Assembly: GCF_052116585.1 (NCBI RefSeq)
Contig: NZ_JBQKKT010000001.1
Coordinates: 124,001 to 188,000, forward strand
Direction: 5' to 3'
From: Luteococcus sp052116585
GTDB taxonomy: Bacteria > Actinomycetota > Actinomycetes > Propionibacteriales > Propionibacteriaceae
DNA: 64,000 nucleotides
Both the position numbers and the translations under genes were made by a program. The notes under the pieces were generated by a model. The model did not search any database, was not told the origin of the DNA, and saw only the letters and a program-made list of their open reading frames with translations. This document shows positions 52,381-61,959 of this stretch, piece after piece. Positions within the stretch are counted from its first letter, which is position 1. The number at the start of each line of letters is the position of its first letter.

Positions 52381-53841
52381 ATGCTCTCGATGTCACAGGT
52401 CGTCAAGGATCACACCGTTCTCGGGGAGGCGGACAGGGCCTGGTTGTCCGGCCTGGTCAACGAGTGGCACCTGCTGGCCGACGTGAGCTTCAGCGATCTC
52501 ATCCTGTGGGTTCCGGATGGGGACGACAACATCTTCTGGGCCGCGGCGCAGATCCGCCCCAAGACCGGGCCGACGGCGCTGGAGGACGACGTCGTGGGCG
52601 ACGACATTGCCTACGATCCCGAGCACCTGGTCACCTCGGCCTACCTGTCCGAGTCCATCTGCGAGACCAGCGACAACAAGCTCAGCGCCGGAATCCCTGT
52701 GGACGTGCAGGCCATCCCGATCCTGCGGGACGGTCACTGCATCGGGGTGGTGGAGCGGCACACCAACCAGATGGGCGTCCGCGCCCCCGGCGCGCTGGAG
52801 GACACCTATCTGGAGGTCGCCGACATCCTGGTCGAGATGTTGCACCACGGAGAGTTCCCCATCTCCCCACCCAGTGACCAGACCTTCAGCCCCAAGGTGG
52901 GCGATGGGCTGATGTCGCTCTCTCCGCTGGGCAGCATCAACTTCGCCAGCCCCAATGCCGTGTCCGCCTATCGGCGTCTGGGGCACCTGGGCGACGTGGA
53001 GGGCGAACACTTCCGCGCCTTGACCCAGAGTCTCGTCGACGGTCTGCAGGAGGTGGGGCAGAGCGTCGGGACCGACCTGTCCGCTCGTCGCGTCCTGGAG
53101 CACGAGGTGGCCAATTCTCGGGCCAGCGTCCGGCTGCGGATCATCCCCCTGGTGTCCGACGGCGAGATGGTCGGGACCCTGGTCCTGTGTCGAGACACGA
53201 CCGTCTTGCGGCTCCAGGAGCGCCAGCTGGTCACCAAGGACGCGACCATCCGGGAGATTCACCACCGGGTGAAGAACAACCTGCAGACCGTCGCGGCGCT
53301 CCTGCGCCTGCAGTCGCGCCGAATCCAGTCCGACGAGGCCCGCGGCGCACTCAAGGAGGCCATGAGCAGGGTCTCGGCCATCGCGGTGGTGCACGAGATC
53401 TTGTCACAGTCCTTTGACGAGGAGGTCGACTTCGATGACGTCGCCGATCGGATCCTCAAGATGGTGGGCGACGTGTCCGCTTCATCCGGAAAAGTGATCG
53501 GGCGACGTGAAGGTAGCTTCGGTCTGGTGCCTGCCGGAGCGGCCACCTCACTCTCCCTGGTGATGACCGAGCTCTGCCAGAATGCCGTGGAGCACGGCCT
53601 GGACTCTTCCTCGGGCGTGGTTGTCGTACGGCCGCAGCGCTCAGCCGAGGAACTCGTCGTGGACGTGCTCGATGCCGGGGCGGGACTGCCCGATGGCTTT
53701 GACATGACCAACACGAACAGCCTCGGGCTGTCGATCGTCGGGACTCTTGCACAGGATCTGGGCGGAGGCTTCGAGCTGACCAATCGTGAGGATGGCCAAG
53801 GGGCCAGGGCCCGGATCACGATTCCGACCAGACGCTGGTGA
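52381..53841 (+). CDS. pdtaS: Soluble sensor histidine kinase PdtaS
   Basis: A 486-residue cytosolic kinase: GAF-like domain (about 10-155), PAS-like domain (about 180-285), HisKA_2 phosphoacceptor IHHRVKNNLQTVAALLRLQ (about 299-317) and a HATPase domain (MTELCQNAVEHG; DAGAGLPDGF; SLGLSIV). In mycobacteria PdtaS phosphorylates PdtaR, an RNA-binding antiterminator regulator; a PdtaR gene is not in the window. It lies between SigH/RsrA/bL37 and WhiB1, as in mycobacteria. Confidence 0.92.
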   Translation: MLSMSQVVKDHTVLGEADRAWLSGLVNEWHLLADVSFSDLILWVPDGDDNIFWAAAQIRPKTGPTALEDDVVGDDIAYDPEHLVTSAYLSESICETSDNKLSAGIPVDVQAIPILRDGHCIGVVERHTNQMGVRAPGALEDTYLEVADILVEMLHHGEFPISPPSDQTFSPKVGDGLMSLSPLGSINFASPNAVSAYRRLGHLGDVEGEHFRALTQSLVDGLQEVGQSVGTDLSARRVLEHEVANSRASVRLRIIPLVSDGEMVGTLVLCRDTTVLRLQERQLVTKDATIREIHHRVKNNLQTVAALLRLQSRRIQSDEARGALKEAMSRVSAIAVVHEILSQSFDEEVDFDDVADRILKMVGDVSASSGKVIGRREGSFGLVPAGAATSLSLVMTELCQNAVEHGLDSSSGVVVVRPQRSAEELVVDVLDAGAGLPDGFDMTNTNSLGLSIVGTLAQDLGGGFELTNREDGQGARARITIPTRRW

Positions 53842-53861
53842 TCACTGCCCGACGGCGGCAC

Positions 53862-53901
53862 ATGACGACAGCCGCCCGTATTCCCGGGCGGCTGTCGTCA
53901 T
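53862..53901. terminator. Perfect 17-bp convergent terminator
   Basis: The arms 53862-53878 and 53885-53901 pair perfectly around 6 nt between pdtaS (plus) and whiB1 (minus). No T-run longer than two bases follows. Confidence 0.75.
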
Positions 53902-53928
53902 TGAGCAGCAGGTGAGTGGATTCTTGGG

Positions 53929-54180
53929 TCAGGAGTTGCGAAGGCGGGAACGCGCCTGGCGCCGCTTCATGGCGCGACGCTCGTCCTCGCTCAGTCCGCC
54001 CCAGACCCCGTGGTCCTGTCCGGCCTCGATGGCCCAGGCCAGACACTGCTCGCGAACCTCGCAGCGGCGGCAGACCTTCTTGGCCTCCTCGATCTGGAGG
54101 ATGGCCGGCCCGGTGTTCCCGATCGGGAAGAAGAGCTCGGGGTCCTCGGTGAGGCAGGCGGCCTTGTGGCGCCAATCCAT
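53929..54180 (-). CDS. whiB1: Transcriptional regulator WhiB1
   Basis: An 83-residue NO-sensitive [4Fe-4S] regulator that binds the primary sigma factor. Cluster cysteines are at 9, 37, 40 and 46 (HKAACL, KKVCRRCEVREQC), followed by GVWGGLSEDERR and a basic tail. There is no AT-hook, unlike WhiB7. The length and DWRHKAAC start match WhiB1. ATG 54180 is preceded by AAGGAGT. Confidence 0.93.
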   Translation of the reverse strand: MDWRHKAACLTEDPELFFPIGNTGPAILQIEEAKKVCRRCEVREQCLAWAIEAGQDHGVWGGLSEDERRAMKRRQARSRLRNS

Positions 54181-54355
54181 CAGTTGTACTCCTTAGAAAA
54201 AGTGAACGGGTCGCAGTCCGGCACGCCCCGGGTGAGGGGTTGGCGGCGGGCAACCAGGGCAGGGTCCACGGACGACCGAGAAACCAGCCTAGATGAGTGT
54301 GGCAACTAGTGGGCCGGATGACAAGGGATTGGCTCACACTCGTCGAAAACCCACA

Positions 54356-54361
54356 TAGAGT
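54356..54361 (+). promoter_or_regulatory. -10 box (TAGAGT) for the small membrane protein
   Basis: TAGAGT is followed by 6 nt and GTG 54368. TTGGCT at 54329-54334 is a possible -35 but the 21-bp spacer is long. Confidence 0.4.
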
Positions 54362-54367
54362 TAGCGG

Positions 54368-54763
54368 GTGTCCGAAATCGACAGCATGAGCCATCCGTCC
54401 TCGTCAGGGAACCTGACATCACGAAAGCTGGCGATCGGTGGAACGATCATCGCCGCGGTTCTATTCCTGGTGGTCGGCATCGGATCGCTGGTGGTGAACA
54501 ACGGGATCTTCTCCGCCGGCATCGCGGTGATGCTGATCCTCTACGCCTGTGCCCTGCTGGGGTTGGCCTGGCTGTCCGTCAAGGGACTGGGGGGCATCGC
54601 CAATGGCCTGATCGCCGCCGCGGCGGTCCTGCATACCTTCGTCGCCGGTTCCACGGCCAAGGGCTCCGACGCCTGGTGGCTCTGGATCTTCGCGGCGGTG
54701 GCGGCAGTCACCGCCATCGCAGCGGGCAAGGTCCATCTCGACGAACTGAAGGTCAGCGTCTGA
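54368..54763 (+). CDS. Four-helix membrane protein of unknown function
   Basis: A 131-residue protein with a 20-residue polar N-terminus and four hydrophobic helices at about 23-44, 50-71, 76-92 and 102-118, the last containing DAWWLWIFAAVAAVTAIA. I do not recognise a family. GTG 54368 is only 6 nt after a -10 box, so the gene looks leaderless. It converges on the DUF6104 gene across a strong hairpin. Confidence 0.65.
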   Translation: MSEIDSMSHPSSSGNLTSRKLAIGGTIIAAVLFLVVGIGSLVVNNGIFSAGIAVMLILYACALLGLAWLSVKGLGGIANGLIAAAAVLHTFVAGSTAKGSDAWWLWIFAAVAAVTAIAAGKVHLDELKVSV

Positions 54764-54789
54764 GAAACCTCCGGATCGTCACACGAGCG

Positions 54790-54833
54790 ACTGGGGCGGG
54801 GCCTCTGGAATGATCCAGGAGCCCCGCCCCAGT
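54790..54833. terminator. GC-rich convergent terminator
   Basis: ACTGGGGCGGGGC (54790-54802) pairs perfectly with 54821-54833, with weaker pairing inside. It separates the small membrane-protein gene (plus) from DUF6104 (minus). Confidence 0.7.
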
Positions 54834-54886
54834 GCGTGTCTCAACGTTGCTCGCCTCGTGCCCCGGTGCGGGCCGCGAAGAAGCGC

Positions 54887-55063
54887 TCAGTCGTCCTCGT
54901 CGTCGAGCCTGGCGAGCCAGGTGGCCAGCCGCTCCACCGGAACCTCGAACTCTGGGTTCAGGTCCACGAAGGTGCGCATCTGCTCGGCGAGCCAGTCGAA
55001 GCTGACCTCCTCGTCTCCACGACGGGAGGCCAGCTCCTCCAGGCCACGATCGGTGAAGTACAT
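54887..55063 (-). CDS. DUF6104 family small protein
   Basis: A 58-residue acidic protein starting MYFTDRGLEELASRRGDEEV and ending in an Asp/Glu cluster, matching the small actinobacterial family DUF6104. Function unknown. Its ATG overlaps the kgd stop (TGATG), so it is translated with kgd; a role linked to the 2-oxoglutarate complex is only a guess from this coupling. Confidence 0.85.
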   Translation of the reverse strand: MYFTDRGLEELASRRGDEEVSFDWLAEQMRTFVDLNPEFEVPVERLATWLARLDDEDD

Positions 55064-58000
55064 CAGTCGGCGAAGGCGCGCGCCATCAGGTCACGCTCCT
55101 GGTCCATGTGGACACCATGCGATCCCACCGACGGCGCGGCAGCAGCCGGGCGGCTGATGACACGCATCTCGAGATCGCGCGACGGCAGGTACTCCTTCAC
55201 GGCCGCCGGCAGGTTGAGCGCCAGGAAGGGCCACGGGCCCTGGTTCTCGGGCTCGTCCTGCACCCAGCGGATGTCGTTGACGTGCCCATAGGCCTTGAGC
55301 TCGTTGGCCAACTCCTCGGCAGGCAGCGGGTACAGCCGCTCCAGCGGGATGATGGCCACCTTGCCGTCCAGACCAGCCTTGGCGCGGGCCTGCACCAGCT
55401 CCCAGCGCACCTTGCCGGAGCAGAGGAGAACCTTCTCCACAGCGCTCGGGTCGGTGATCGTGGGATCGGCCAGCACCGGACGCCACGTGCCATTGGTGAA
55501 ATCCTCCGGCTGGCTGGTGGCCAGCTTGTTGCGGAGCATCGACTTCGGCGTGGCGATGACCACCGGGCGGTGCCAGTTCACGTAGGCGTGCTGACGCAGC
55601 AGGTGGAAGTGGCTGGCCGGCGTCGAGGGCTGGCAGACCGCCAGATTGTTCTCGGCACAAAGCTGCAGCCACCGCTCGATGCGGGCCGAGCTGTGGTCCG
55701 GTCCCTGACCCTCATAGCCGTGGGGGAGGAGCAGGACGACGCCCGACTTCTGGCCCCACTTCACGAATCCGGAGGAGATGTACTCGTCGGAGACGCTCTG
55801 GGCGCCGTTGACGAAGTCACCGAACTGGGCCTCCCACATCACCAGTGCCTCGGGAGCAGCCACGGAGTAGCCGTACTCGAAGCCCAGCACCGCGTACTCG
55901 CTCAGCAGCGAGTCGTAGATGTCGAAGCTGGCCTGGTCATCACTGAGGTGCTTCAGCGGCACGTAGGCCTCGTTGGTGTTCCGGTCCACGATCGCACCGA
56001 AGCGCTGGCTGAAGGTGCCACGACGCGAGTCCTGGCCGGTCAGGCGGACCGGGCGTCCCTCCATCAGCAGCGAACCCATGGCCAGCAGCTCGCCGGTGGC
56101 CCAGTCGATCGGGCCCTCCTTGATCTGCTTGGCACGGCGGGCCAGCTGCGGCAGCACCTTCGGGTGGCCGGTGAAGCCCTCGGGAATCTCTGCGTGCACC
56201 CGGGCCACCGCATCCATCATGTCCTGGCTGATGGCCGTGCCGGCATTCTCGTTCGGCTTGGTGGGGTAGTAGGGCACGCGCGTGTACTCGTCGTCGTCAC
56301 CGGAGAGCTGCTTGGCCTCCTTGAAGACGTCCTCCAGGCGGGCGCGGAAGCGGTTCATCACGTCCTCGGCGTCCTCGGTGGTGATGAGGCCACGGCCGAT
56401 CAGGCTCTCCGTGTACAGCTTGTGGGTGGATCGCTTCTGCTCGATGAGGTCGTACATGTTGGGCTGGGTGAAGCTCGGGTCATCGCCCTCGTTGTGGCCG
56501 CGACGGCGGTAGCAGACCAGGTCGATCACGACGTCCTTGTTGAACTGCTGGCGGTACTCGAAGGCGATTCGGGCAGCCCGGACGCAGGCATCCGGGTCGT
56601 CACCGTTCACGTGGATGACGGGAGCCTGGATGACCTTTGCCACATCGGTGCAGTAGACGCTGGTGCGCGACTCGACCGGGGACGTGGTGAAGCCCACCTG
56701 GTTGTTGACCACGATGTGCACGGTGCCGCCCACGCGGTAGCCGCGCAGCTGGCTCATCTGCAGCACCTCGTAGACGACGCCCTGGCCGGCGAAGGCCGCG
56801 TCTCCGTGCAGGAGGATCGGCAGCACCGGGTATCCCTCGCCGCCATTGAGCGCGCTGGGCAGACGATCCAGCTTTGCTCGGGTGATGCCCTCCAGCACCG
56901 GGTCCACGGTCTCCAGGTGCGACGGGTTGGCCGCCACCGAGGTGCTGATCGTGTTGCCGCTCGCGGCACTGAACTTGCCCTCGATGCCCAGGTGGTACTT
57001 CACGTCACCCGAACCCTGACCACCTGCGACGCCGATGTTGCCCTCGAACTCGCGGAAGATCTGGCCGTAGCTCTTGCCGGCGATGTTGGCCAGCACGTTC
57101 AGACGGCCGCGGTGCGGCATGCCGATGCAGACCTCGCTGAGGTGCTGGTCGGCAGCGAGCTCGCAGATCTCGTCCAGCAGCACGATGGTGGACTCGCCAC
57201 CTTCGAGGCTGAAGCGCTTCTGGCCGACGAACTTCGTCTGCAGGAAGGTCTCGAAGATCTCCGCTTCGTTGAGCTTGTCGAGGATGCGCAGGTGCTCCTC
57301 GCGGGGCAGCGGCGTGTGCGGCTTCTCGAACTTGTCCTGGAACCAGTTGCGCTGCTCCAGGTCCGAGATGTGCATGTACTCGATGCCCATGGTGTGGCAG
57401 TAGGAGTCACGCAGGATGTCGAGGATCTCGCGCAGGGTCATGTAGCTGCGGCTCTCGCCAGCGAAGGTGCCGATGGCGAAGTGACGATCCAGGTCCCACA
57501 CGGTCAGCCCGTGGGCCTCGAGCTCCAGCTCGGGGTGGCTGCGCTGGCGGTACTCCAGCGGATCGGTGTCCGCCATCAGGTGGCCCAGACTACGGTAGGC
57601 CTGGATCAGCTCGACGACGCGAGCCTCCTTGGGGACCTGGCTGTAGCGGTGGGCGCTGACATCGGTGTCCCAGCGCAGCGGCGGGTAGGGAATGCGCAGG
57701 CTCTCGAAGATCTTGTCGTAGAAGCCGTCCTCGCCCAGCAGCAGCTGGTGGATCTTGCGCAGGAACTCACCCGACTGAGCACCCTGGATGACGCGGTGGT
57801 CATAGGTGGAGGTGAGCGTCATGATCTTGCTGACGCCCAGCTCGTTGATCCTGCTCTCGCTGGTGCCCTGGAATTCCGGGGGGTAGTCGATCGAGCCGAC
57901 GCCCAGGATCACGCCCTGACCGTTCATCAGGCGGGGGACCGAGTGGTTGGTGCCCAGACCACCGGGGTTGGTCAGCGAGGCGGTGACCCCCTGGAAGTCG

Positions 58001-58869
58001 TCGACTCCGAGCTTGCCCTCGCGCCCCTTCTTCACGACCTCCTCATAGGCGGCCCACCACTGCATGAAGTCGAGCTGCTCACAGCCCTTGATGGCGGGGA
58101 CGACGAGGTTGCGGGTGCCGTCGGGCTTGACCAGGTCGATGGCCAGGCCCAGGTTGATCGACGGGTTCTCGACAAGGACGGGCTTGCCGTTCTCTTCGTC
58201 GTAGCCATTGTTCATGGCGGGGATCGCCTTGAGCGCCTGGATCATGGCGAAGCCGATGATGTGGGTGAAGCTGACCTTGCCACCCTTGGAGCGCTTGAGG
58301 AAGTTGTTGATGGCCGTGCGCTGGTCGATGACCAGCTTCATCGGCACCGAGCGCACGGTGGTGGCCGTCGGCATGGACAGGGAGGCGTCCATGGCCTTGG
58401 CCGTACGCATCGGGACACCCTTCATGACCGAGCGCTTCGGCTCCTGCTTCTCGGTCTTGGGGCGGTTGGCGGGGTTCGGGGCATTGGCGCTCAGGCCCGA
58501 GGCATGACCTGGGGTTGCCGGGGCCTCGGTGCGGACCTCACGCTGCTCGACCTTCGTGGCAGCGGGCTGCGCGGCGGACGCATCGGAGCCCTTCTCAGGG
58601 GTCTTCTCAGTGGCGGGCTTGGCGGCCGGGGCCGCGGCCTTCTGGGTGGCGGGCTGCTGGGTGGCGGCCTTCGGGGCAGGAGCCGACGGTTGCGAGGGAG
58701 CAGGCTTGGGCTGCTTCGAGGCCGCAGTGTCACCTGCCGGCTTGTTCTTCTCGAAGTAGGCAGCCCACGTGGCATCGACGCTGTTCGGGTCGGCCTTGTA
58801 CTGCTCGAACATTTCCTCGATCAGCCAGTCGTTGGCGCCGAAGTCGCTTGAGGGGTCTTTGTGGGACAT
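55063..58869 (-). CDS. kgd: Multifunctional 2-oxoglutarate decarboxylase/dehydrogenase (KGD/OdhA)
   Basis: About 1268 residues. The N-terminus (DWLIEEMFEQYKADP) is followed by an Ala/Pro/Lys-rich linker (about 45-140), an E2-type acyltransferase domain with TYDHRVIQGAQSG, and an E1 domain (GMPHRGRLNVLAN, GDAAFAGQGV, HVNGDDPDACV, CYRRRGHNEGDDP), ending ISRPAAAAPSVGSHGVH. It binds thiamine diphosphate and joins the TCA-cycle 2-oxoglutarate complex. There is no lipoyl domain, as usual for this fused form. Start ATG 58869 matches homologues; ATG 58896 has a better upstream site (GGAAGAAGG) and would add nine residues. Confidence 0.93.
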   Translation of the reverse strand: MSHKDPSSDFGANDWLIEEMFEQYKADPNSVDATWAAYFEKNKPAGDTAASKQPKPAPSQPSAPAPKAATQQPATQKAAAPAAKPATEKTPEKGSDASAAQPAATKVEQREVRTEAPATPGHASGLSANAPNPANRPKTEKQEPKRSVMKGVPMRTAKAMDASLSMPTATTVRSVPMKLVIDQRTAINNFLKRSKGGKVSFTHIIGFAMIQALKAIPAMNNGYDEENGKPVLVENPSINLGLAIDLVKPDGTRNLVVPAIKGCEQLDFMQWWAAYEEVVKKGREGKLGVDDFQGVTASLTNPGGLGTNHSVPRLMNGQGVILGVGSIDYPPEFQGTSESRINELGVSKIMTLTSTYDHRVIQGAQSGEFLRKIHQLLLGEDGFYDKIFESLRIPYPPLRWDTDVSAHRYSQVPKEARVVELIQAYRSLGHLMADTDPLEYRQRSHPELELEAHGLTVWDLDRHFAIGTFAGESRSYMTLREILDILRDSYCHTMGIEYMHISDLEQRNWFQDKFEKPHTPLPREEHLRILDKLNEAEIFETFLQTKFVGQKRFSLEGGESTIVLLDEICELAADQHLSEVCIGMPHRGRLNVLANIAGKSYGQIFREFEGNIGVAGGQGSGDVKYHLGIEGKFSAASGNTISTSVAANPSHLETVDPVLEGITRAKLDRLPSALNGGEGYPVLPILLHGDAAFAGQGVVYEVLQMSQLRGYRVGGTVHIVVNNQVGFTTSPVESRTSVYCTDVAKVIQAPVIHVNGDDPDACVRAARIAFEYRQQFNKDVVIDLVCYRRRGHNEGDDPSFTQPNMYDLIEQKRSTHKLYTESLIGRGLITTEDAEDVMNRFRARLEDVFKEAKQLSGDDDEYTRVPYYPTKPNENAGTAISQDMMDAVARVHAEIPEGFTGHPKVLPQLARRAKQIKEGPIDWATGELLAMGSLLMEGRPVRLTGQDSRRGTFSQRFGAIVDRNTNEAYVPLKHLSDDQASFDIYDSLLSEYAVLGFEYGYSVAAPEALVMWEAQFGDFVNGAQSVSDEYISSGFVKWGQKSGVVLLLPHGYEGQGPDHSSARIERWLQLCAENNLAVCQPSTPASHFHLLRQHAYVNWHRPVVIATPKSMLRNKLATSQPEDFTNGTWRPVLADPTITDPSAVEKVLLCSGKVRWELVQARAKAGLDGKVAIIPLERLYPLPAEELANELKAYGHVNDIRWVQDEPENQGPWPFLALNLPAAVKEYLPSRDLEMRVISRPAAAAPSVGSHGVHMDQERDLMARAFAD

Positions 58870-58939
58870 GTGTGTGTCGGTGGCCCGGGCCACCATCGCC
58901 TTCTTCCGGTGTGTGTTGGCCTGCGGCAGGCCCCTGTGC

Positions 58940-60250
58940 CTACCTGGGGTTGATGTTAGTCGTTCCACCGGTGGCTTGGGCAAACCGATGGGAAAGGAGT
59001 GCGGACAGCGTCCACCAGATGGTCAACAGTGTCAGACTGGCGAGACCCACATTGCGCAGCAACAGTGTCCAGGTCACCCAGGTGTTCGAGGGATCGGCTG
59101 ACAGCAGTTCGCCGTATCGACGCGGGTAGATCGTCTGGGTGGCGGCGGACAGCACCAGACAGATCCCGCAGACCACGAGCGCACGGTTGCGATCACGTCC
59201 CGCGGGGGTCAGTGCCAACCATGCAGCGCTGACCGCTCCGAGCCAGGCCATGTACTGGGGCGAGAGGGCCTTGTTGGCGGAGATCATCACCAGGACCAGC
59301 GCCAGACAGGCCAGCGCCCGAGTGGCGGGTTCCATCGGACGGCGCCAGAACAGCCAGCCGGTCAGGATCGCGAACAGGACGCCGAGACCCATGGCGATGC
59401 TGGCAAGGTTCAGCAAACCCTCAATCCCCGGACCGGTGATCTCGTAGGCATTGAAGGGGGACATCTGGACCTGCCAGCGTGCATCGGCGCCTGCCGTCTG
59501 CTCGGGCCCACCGAGCGAGCGCAGCACCATCGGACCCGTTGCCCACACGCTCTCGATCTGCAGCCCTCGTTCCGACTGCCATCCCAGGGGCGAGAAGAGT
59601 CGGGTGAATCCGGCCGTGAGCAGGGACAGGAAGGCTAGGCCCAGACCCGTGGCCCAGAAGTGGATGGTGCGTCGACGCGACTGGGGCTCGTGCCCCACGA
59701 ATCCTGCCAGGAGCAATGCTGGCCACAGCTTGATGCCGGCGCCAAGGGCCAGCAATGAGCCGCTGAGTCGAGGGCGCCGGGCCACCAGGAGCACGGCGGC
59801 ACCGACGACGACTCCGGCCAGCAGGTCATAGCGGAACCAGATCAGGGGTCCCATGGCAAAGGTGAAGGCGGACCAGTAGATGGCCGCCGTTCGGGAACCC
59901 TCCGTCCACAGCCACACCGCAAAACCAAGGTCGAGGATGGCCATCAGGAGGGCGAAGACGATCACGTAGACGTTGACATTGGTGTCGGCGGGCCAGCGCA
60001 TCAGATCCAGGAGCCACACCACGGGCATCGGGTACTCGCGCAGGGTCACCGGATAGCCGCCGCTTTGGTTGAGCTGCGCAAAGTAGTACTTCACGTCGTT
60101 GACGATGTACTGCTGGTGCATCGTCCACTGGCGCAGCATCCATCCCCGCGACACGATCCAGAGTGCGATCCAGGCCACCGGGTGGGTCACGAGGCGCCGC
60201 AAGGCGTCTGCCGAGGGGCTGTCGGTTCGGGACGTGCTCGGAGTGCTCAT
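58940..60250 (-). CDS. GT87-type polytopic glycosyltransferase (first paralogue)
   Basis: A 436-residue membrane protein with about ten helices, resembling the DUF2029/GT87 polyprenol-phosphate mannosyltransferases of actinobacteria. Family-like segments are REYPMPVVWLLD after the first helix, SPLGWQSERGLQIESVWA and NKALSPQYMAWLG. It would add sugars to cell-envelope glycolipids from a lipid-linked donor outside the membrane; acceptor unknown. ATG 60250 lacks a clear ribosome-binding site. A paralogue follows upstream on the same strand. Confidence 0.75.
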   Translation of the reverse strand: MSTPSTSRTDSPSADALRRLVTHPVAWIALWIVSRGWMLRQWTMHQQYIVNDVKYYFAQLNQSGGYPVTLREYPMPVVWLLDLMRWPADTNVNVYVIVFALLMAILDLGFAVWLWTEGSRTAAIYWSAFTFAMGPLIWFRYDLLAGVVVGAAVLLVARRPRLSGSLLALGAGIKLWPALLLAGFVGHEPQSRRRTIHFWATGLGLAFLSLLTAGFTRLFSPLGWQSERGLQIESVWATGPMVLRSLGGPEQTAGADARWQVQMSPFNAYEITGPGIEGLLNLASIAMGLGVLFAILTGWLFWRRPMEPATRALACLALVLVMISANKALSPQYMAWLGAVSAAWLALTPAGRDRNRALVVCGICLVLSAATQTIYPRRYGELLSADPSNTWVTWTLLLRNVGLASLTLLTIWWTLSALLSHRFAQATGGTTNINPR

Positions 60251-60287
60251 GATCTGGGAGTCCGGTGCCTTTCGAGGCTCGACGATG

Positions 60288-61658
60288 TCAGCTGGCCGGA
60301 TCCAGACCCTGGGGCTCGTCGCGAGGGAAGAGGAAGCTCCAGATCCAGGCGCAGACAACGTACAACGTCCAGCACAGGAGAAGGTTGCGCGCCACGAGAA
60401 CACCGGTGGCGGCGATCATGCCAGGGCGGTGCCCGACCAGCGACGCATACCCGATGGGATAGATCACCTGGGTGAGCAGGCTCACCAGCAGGGTCCACTC
60501 ACTGATCTCGGCCAGATGGTGCTCGTCGCAGCGGGCCTGGTGGCTGCCGCGCACTCCCTCACTGGCCATGGCCCAGCCGGCGGCCAGCGGACCGCCCACC
60601 CAGATGATGTACTGCGGGGAGAAGGTCTTGTTCGTGACGATCATCACGTAGACCACCAACAGCATCAGGGCGGCGCCCTCGATGAGTCGCTGTTCAGGAC
60701 GTCGGACCCACACGACGTAGGCCGCCACGGCGCCGAGCAGGCCGATGGCGGTGGCCACCGTCGACGCCTGCTGGAAGGCGTCGGTTCCCGGGCCCGAGAT
60801 CTCCCACGCATTGAAGTCGCTGACCGCCACCCAGTAGGAGTGCGGATCCACGAGGCGTCCGATCATCGGGATGCTGGCCCAGACGCTCTCGATCTGCAGT
60901 CCTCGGTGACCCTGCCAGCCCAACGGGGAGACCAGCCGGTCCCACCCGGCCCACAGCAGACTGGCGAGCGCCAGTCCGCAGCCGGCACCCCAGAATCCGA
61001 TGGTCGTCCAACGACGATTGCGGCGGTTGACCTCCCGGGGCGTGCCGGCGAACAGGGCGGGCCACAGCAGCGCCGGCCAGAGCTTCAGGGCGGCGCCGAT
61101 GCCCACCATGGCGCCGGCTGCGGTGGGGCGGTGCTTGCGCAGCAGCAGCAGTGCCCACCCCGCGAGCACTGCGGTGAGGATGTCATAGCGCAGGTACGCG
61201 GTGGTTCCCACCAGGGGGACGAAGGCAGACCAGAAGGCGATCGCCTTGCCACGCAGACGGCCACCCTCGCGCCACAGCGTCCAGCTGAACAGGGCGTCCA
61301 CCAGGAACATCAGGAGGAAGAAGGCCGCCACATACGCCCACCGGTGCCCGAAGCTGAACAGGTCCGGCAGTTTCAACAACCACAGCACGGGGGTGGGGTA
61401 CTCGATCATGGTCGCCTCTGGGCCGTAGAGGTCCATCGTCGAGATGTTCTCGTAGTAGTAGCGCGTGTCTCCCAGGGTGAACAGCATCGCCGCCCATTCC
61501 AGGAAGAGGACGACCCTGCTGATGACCCACACCCTCAGCATCAGTCGAGGATCGTTCAACCGCTCGGAGTCCCACCAGGACCGCCACGGGCTCGACGGGG
61601 TGAAGAATCTGCGCTCAGTGGCGCCTGGCGGCGTGACGACGGTTCTCTTCTCGCTCAC
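60288..61658 (-). CDS. GT87-type polytopic glycosyltransferase (second paralogue)
   Basis: A 456-residue membrane protein that shares order and wording of motifs with its neighbour: EYPTPVLWLLKL, SPLGWQGHRGLQIESVWA, NAWEISGPG, NKTFSPQYIIWVGG. The pair thus arose by tandem duplication. The N-terminal 40 residues are cytosolic and basic. GTG 61658 is chosen because GGGGGT lies just upstream; the frame further up passes through the tRNA-Arg gene and cannot be coding. Gap to the first paralogue is 37 bp. Confidence 0.75.
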   Translation of the reverse strand: MSEKRTVVTPPGATERRFFTPSSPWRSWWDSERLNDPRLMLRVWVISRVVLFLEWAAMLFTLGDTRYYYENISTMDLYGPEATMIEYPTPVLWLLKLPDLFSFGHRWAYVAAFFLLMFLVDALFSWTLWREGGRLRGKAIAFWSAFVPLVGTTAYLRYDILTAVLAGWALLLLRKHRPTAAGAMVGIGAALKLWPALLWPALFAGTPREVNRRNRRWTTIGFWGAGCGLALASLLWAGWDRLVSPLGWQGHRGLQIESVWASIPMIGRLVDPHSYWVAVSDFNAWEISGPGTDAFQQASTVATAIGLLGAVAAYVVWVRRPEQRLIEGAALMLLVVYVMIVTNKTFSPQYIIWVGGPLAAGWAMASEGVRGSHQARCDEHHLAEISEWTLLVSLLTQVIYPIGYASLVGHRPGMIAATGVLVARNLLLCWTLYVVCAWIWSFLFPRDEPQGLDPAS

Positions 61659-61745
61659 GTGACCCCCGGTAGGCGGGCCGCGCCCGCGACGACTGACTTG
61701 ACTGTCGCACCACCGGTCCGGGTGATGACTGGGTCCTGGTGATGA

Positions 61746-61820
61746 TGGCGCCCCCGGCAGGATTCGAACCTGCGCTCCCGCCTCCGGAGGGCGGTGCTCT
61801 ATCCCCTGAGCTACGGGGGC
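61746..61820 (-). tRNA. tRNA-Arg (CCG)
   Basis: Minus-strand cloverleaf: acceptor GCCCCCG with CGGGGGC, anticodon stem CCGCC/GGCGG around CTCCGGA (anticodon CCG), T arm GCAGGTTCGAATCCTGC with a 4-nt variable loop. The CCA end is encoded at 61746-61748. It reads the CGG arginine codon, frequent at this GC content. Confidence 0.95.
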
Positions 61821-61959
61821 CAGCCCCAACAGGGGCAGGGAACACCCTAGCAGGCTCGGGACGGGTCTCGTGACACGCGCTGCGCAGACGCTGCTGCGGC
61901 GGGTGTCAGCGGATGGAATGTGTTCGTCCTTCCACAGGAGGTCTGAGAGGATTCGGGAC

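Noticed and set aside
55108..58851. 1247-codon plus-strand frame opposite kgd
   Set aside because: Antisense shadow of a well-supported gene; high GC gives long open frames on the opposite strand. No recognisable domain.
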